A DNA stretch of 64,000 nucleotides, taken from contig NZ_CP116009.1 in assembly GCF_027941915.1 (NCBI RefSeq), forward strand, positions 1,364,001 to 1,428,000. Direction: 5' to 3'. Source of the stretch: Ramlibacter tataouinensis. Lineage in GTDB: Bacteria; Pseudomonadota; Gammaproteobacteria; Burkholderiales; Burkholderiaceae_C. Below the pieces are notes generated by a model. It saw only the letters and a program-made list of their open reading frames with translations. It did no database searches and was not told where the DNA came from. Both the position numbers and the translations under genes were made by a program. Of the stretch, positions 61,746 through 64,000 are shown piece by piece; the first letter of the stretch is position 1, and every line of letters starts with the position of its first letter.

Positions 61746-62401
61746 CGCGCTGGGCCATGGTCGCGGACCTGCGGCGCTGCGTCGGCTGCCAGACCTGCAC
61801 GGCCGCCTGCAAGCACGCCAATGCCACGCCGCCGGGCGTGCAGTGGCGCCGCGTGCTGGACATCGAGGTGGGCGAGTTCCCCGACGTGCAGCGCGCCTTC
61901 GTCCCGATGGGCTGCCAGCACTGCGACGAGCCGGCCTGCGTGGCCGTGTGCCCCACCACCGCCACCCGCAAGCGCACCGACGGCATCGTCACCATCGACT
62001 ACGACCTGTGCATCGGCTGCACCTACTGCGTGGTCGCCTGCCCCTACCAGGCGCGCTTCAAGACCCCGCTCGGACAGTTCGCCTACGGCGACCAGCCGAC
62101 CGAGAACGAGGCCTTCCGCGAGGACGAGGCCCGGCGCGAGGTCGCCACCAAGTGCACCTTCTGCGTCGAACGCATCGACAGCGGCCTGGACAAGGGCCTG
62201 AAGCCGGGCGTGCACCCCGAGGCCACGCCGGCCTGCGTCAACGCCTGCATCGCCGAGGCGCTGGCGTTCGGCGACATCGAGGATCCGGACAGCAACGTGT
62301 CGCAGCTGCTGGCGCGCAACCAGCACTTCCGCATCAACGAGGAGGCGGGCACCGGCCCCGGCTTCTTCTACCTGTGGGACCGCAAGAGGGACGCGACATG
62401 A
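61742..62401 (+). CDS. padC: Phenylacetyl-CoA:acceptor oxidoreductase, iron-sulfur subunit
   Basis: A 219-residue four-cluster ferredoxin subunit of the DmsB/NrfC type. Cys motifs are [13 protein letters not shown] near 13-25, [14 protein letters not shown] near 58-71, [12 protein letters not shown] near 90-101 and CTFCVERI with a later CVNAC. It wires PadB to the membrane subunit. ATGA overlaps with padB and padD show a single translation unit. Confidence 0.93.
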   Translation: MTRWAMVADLRRCVGCQTCTAACKHANATPPGVQWRRVLDIEVGEFPDVQRAFVPMGCQHCDEPACVAVCPTTATRKRTDGIVTIDYDLCIGCTYCVVACPYQARFKTPLGQFAYGDQPTENEAFREDEARREVATKCTFCVERIDSGLDKGLKPGVHPEATPACVNACIAEALAFGDIEDPDSNVSQLLARNQHFRINEEAGTGPGFFYLWDRKRDAT

Positions 62402-63252
62402 ACGCCAACCCCCTGCAGCGGCTGCAGACCTACTGGGACTGGCGCGCGGCCGGCAACTTCATCTGCGGCGGCGCCGGCGCCGGGCTGGCCGTGGTGACCA
62501 CGGTGCACGCGATGGACACGCCCGGCGCGCGCTGGATCGTGGCCGCCGGGCTGGCGCTGGTCGGCCTGGGCCTGTTCTGCGTCTGGCTGGAGATCGGCCG
62601 GCCACTCCGGGCGCTGAACGTGTTCCTCCACCTGCGCAGCTCCTGGATGTCGCGCGAGGCGGTCGCCGCGGTCGTGCTGTTCCTGCTGGGCAGCGGGCTG
62701 GTGCTGGGCATGCCCTGGCGCGCCTGGCCGACCGGCATCGCGGCGCTGGTGTTCCTGTACTGCCAGGCGCGGATCCTGCGCGAGGCGCGCGCGATTCCGG
62801 CCTGGCGCGCGCCGCTCACGCTGCCGCTGGTGATGCTCACCGGGCTGGCCGAGGGCATCGGCCTGTTCTGGCTGCTGGCCGCCTGGCTGCGCCCGGAAGC
62901 CTTCCTCATGCTGCCGCTGGCCGGGATGCCGATCGCGCGCGGGGCCTTGTGGCTGGTGTGGCGGCGCCAGCTGGAACGCCGCGCCTCGCCGGTGGCGCTG
63001 CGCGCGCTCGACCGCAACGGCCGCTGGTTGCTGGGGGCCGGCACCGTCGCGCCGGTCACGCTGGCGGCGCTGGGCGCCAGCGGCTGGCTGGCCTCGCCAG
63101 TCGCGGCCGCGGCGCTGGCGCTGGCCGGCGCACTGGTCGCGGGCACCGGCGCCGCCTTCAAGTTCTGCCTCATCACCCGCGCCTCGCACCACCTGGGCTA
63201 TTCAATCCCGCGCATGCCGGTGCGCGGGGTGGTGCACACCGCCTCCCACTGA
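62398..63252 (+). CDS. padD: Phenylacetyl-CoA:acceptor oxidoreductase, membrane anchor
   Basis: A 284-residue NrfD/DmsC-like membrane protein with about eight hydrophobic helices, an N-terminal [20 protein letters not shown] and a conserved [20 protein letters not shown] loop. It should anchor PadBC at the inner membrane and reduce quinone. It overlaps padC by four bases; paaK follows after 32 bases. Confidence 0.9.
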   Translation: MNANPLQRLQTYWDWRAAGNFICGGAGAGLAVVTTVHAMDTPGARWIVAAGLALVGLGLFCVWLEIGRPLRALNVFLHLRSSWMSREAVAAVVLFLLGSGLVLGMPWRAWPTGIAALVFLYCQARILREARAIPAWRAPLTLPLVMLTGLAEGIGLFWLLAAWLRPEAFLMLPLAGMPIARGALWLVWRRQLERRASPVALRALDRNGRWLLGAGTVAPVTLAALGASGWLASPVAAAALALAGALVAGTGAAFKFCLITRASHHLGYSIPRMPVRGVVHTASH

Positions 63253-63284
63253 CGACAACGAGACAACCAGAGACCAACAACACC

Positions 63285-64000
63285 ATGGATGCCGCCAGTC
63301 CCACCGAAGCCGGCCGCGAGCAGCGCTTCCTGCACGCCGAACTGGAGACGATGCCGCGCGAGAAGATCGCGGCGCTGCAGTTGCGCCGCCTGCGCGACAC
63401 GCTGGAGAACGCGTACGCCCACGTGCCGCCGGTGCGCCGCAGGCTCGACGAAGCCGGCGTGCGCCCGTCGGACGTGCGCCGGCTGGAGGACGTGGCGCTG
63501 CTGCCCTTCACGAAGAAGACCGACCTGCGCGACAACTTCCCGTTCGGCCTGTTTGCGCGGCCGGTGGCGCAGCTGGCCCGCCTCCATGCCTCCTCCGGCA
63601 CCACCGGCAAGCCCACCGTGGTGGGCTACACCCGCCAGGACCTGGACCAGTGGGCCGACCTGATGGCGCGCTCGCTGTTCGCGGCCGGCGCCCGGCCCGG
63701 CGACATCGTGCACAACGCCTACGGCTACGGCCTGTTCACCGGCGGCCTCGGCGCCCACTACGGCGCCGAGCGGCTGGGCGCGGTGGTGGTGCCGGTGTCC
63801 GGCGGCGGCACCGAACGCCAGGTCGACCTGCTGCAGGACTTCGGCGCCCGCGTGCTGTGCTCGACTCCCTCGTACGCACTGGCCATCGCCGAGGCGGCCG
63901 AGCAGCAGGGCGTGGACCTGCGCCGCAGCCGGCTGCGCATCGGCCTGTTCGGCGCCGAGCCCTGGAGCGCGGCCATGCGGCGCGAGATCGAGGCGCGCAT
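63285..64000 (+). CDS. paaK: Phenylacetate-CoA ligase, 3' end outside window
   Basis: An AMP-forming ligase; 238 codons are present of about 430-440, and the gene runs off the right edge. Visible are the N-terminal [20 protein letters not shown] typical of PaaK, the ATP loop [15 protein letters not shown] near 103-117, the [20 protein letters not shown] substrate segment and FGAEPWS. It activates phenylacetate to phenylacetyl-CoA, the substrate of PadBCD. It corresponds to padJ of Azoarcus. No defect is visible in the part present. Confidence 0.94.
   Translation, partial: MDAASPTEAGREQRFLHAELETMPREKIAALQLRRLRDTLENAYAHVPPVRRRLDEAGVRPSDVRRLEDVALLPFTKKTDLRDNFPFGLFARPVAQLARLHASSGTTGKPTVVGYTRQDLDQWADLMARSLFAAGARPGDIVHNAYGYGLFTGGLGAHYGAERLGAVVVPVSGGGTERQVDLLQDFGARVLCSTPSYALAIAEAAEQQGVDLRRSRLRIGLFGAEPWSAAMRREIEAR

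Overview
The window is about 70 % G+C and densely coded, with long shadow reading frames opposite most genes. Gene content (cd1 nitrite reductase, Thauera-type benzoyl-CoA reductase, anaerobic phenylacetate oxidation) and two families of short intergenic repeats suggest a facultatively denitrifying betaproteobacterium, probably Burkholderiales (Comamonadaceae/Rubrivivax-like). This placement is inferred from sequence character, not from a marker gene.

Region 1 (1-12.1 kb, all minus strand) is a catabolic island. It holds a bicupin, an enolase-superfamily dehydratase, an SDR dehydrogenase, a LacI regulator, a ComA-family (phosphosulfolactate synthase-like) protein, an SMP-30 lactonase, a branched-chain-type ABC importer with a fused LivG-LivF ATPase and an unusual LivH, and an aldehyde dehydrogenase cut by the window edge. 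Palindromic GAAAACGTTTTC sites in front of both transcription units look like the LacI operators. The pathway resembles oxidation, lactone opening and dehydration of a sugar (acid); the substrate is unknown.

Region 2 (12.1-22.7 kb) is the nitrite reductase and haem d1 locus: nirE diverges from nirS-nirM-nirC-nirF-nirDL-ctaA-nirG-nirH-nirJ-nirN, with a perfect FNR/Dnr box between nirE and nirS. A haem A synthase gene sits inside the nir operon, and a dispersed repeat interrupts the 5' end of nirN.

Region 3 (22.8-35.1 kb) is the most unusual part. It is a minus-strand run: small TM subunit, CuA subunit II, haem-copper subunit I lacking the catalytic Tyr (eNOR-like), ctaB, SCO, a cytochrome b-ferredoxin-MvhD fusion, a membrane-anchored periplasmic protein, a second divergent haem-copper subunit I, a cytochrome b-[2Fe-2S]-flavoreductase fusion, a Dnr-type regulator and a DUF302 protein. 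No canonical norB/norC is present, so this module is the best candidate for NO reduction downstream of NirS. A second, divergent ctaA lies opposite it.

Region 4 (35.1-48.0 kb) is the benzoyl-CoA pathway. On the minus strand are had-oah-dch-bcrC-bcrB-bcrA-bcrD-fdx and a DUF59-like gene. On the plus strand are korA-korB (2-oxoglutarate:ferredoxin oxidoreductase, the likely ferredoxin re-reducing system), a ferritin-like protein and a RidA homologue, followed by an orphan LivF on the minus strand.

Region 5 (48.1-64 kb) converts phenylacetate to benzoyl-CoA: phenylglyoxylate:acceptor oxidoreductase (padE, a padH-padF fusion, padG, padI), an Rrf2 regulator and a GNAT protein, an aromatic-acid-type LivJHMGF importer, a FlK-type thioesterase, phenylacetyl-CoA:acceptor oxidoreductase padBCD and the start of paaK. 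Phenylacetate would be imported, activated by PaaK, oxidised by PadBCD and PadEFGHI to benzoyl-CoA and dearomatised by Bcr, with electrons going to nitrite and NO. FNR/Dnr-like boxes recur before nirS, the NOR-like operon, korA/had, padE/livF and the phenylacetate importer, so one anaerobic regulon may join both halves.

Across regions 2-5, two families of short repeats form mini-ORFs lodged between cistrons. Several overlap neighbouring stop and start codons as ATGA/GTGA, which suggests repeat-derived translational coupling elements.
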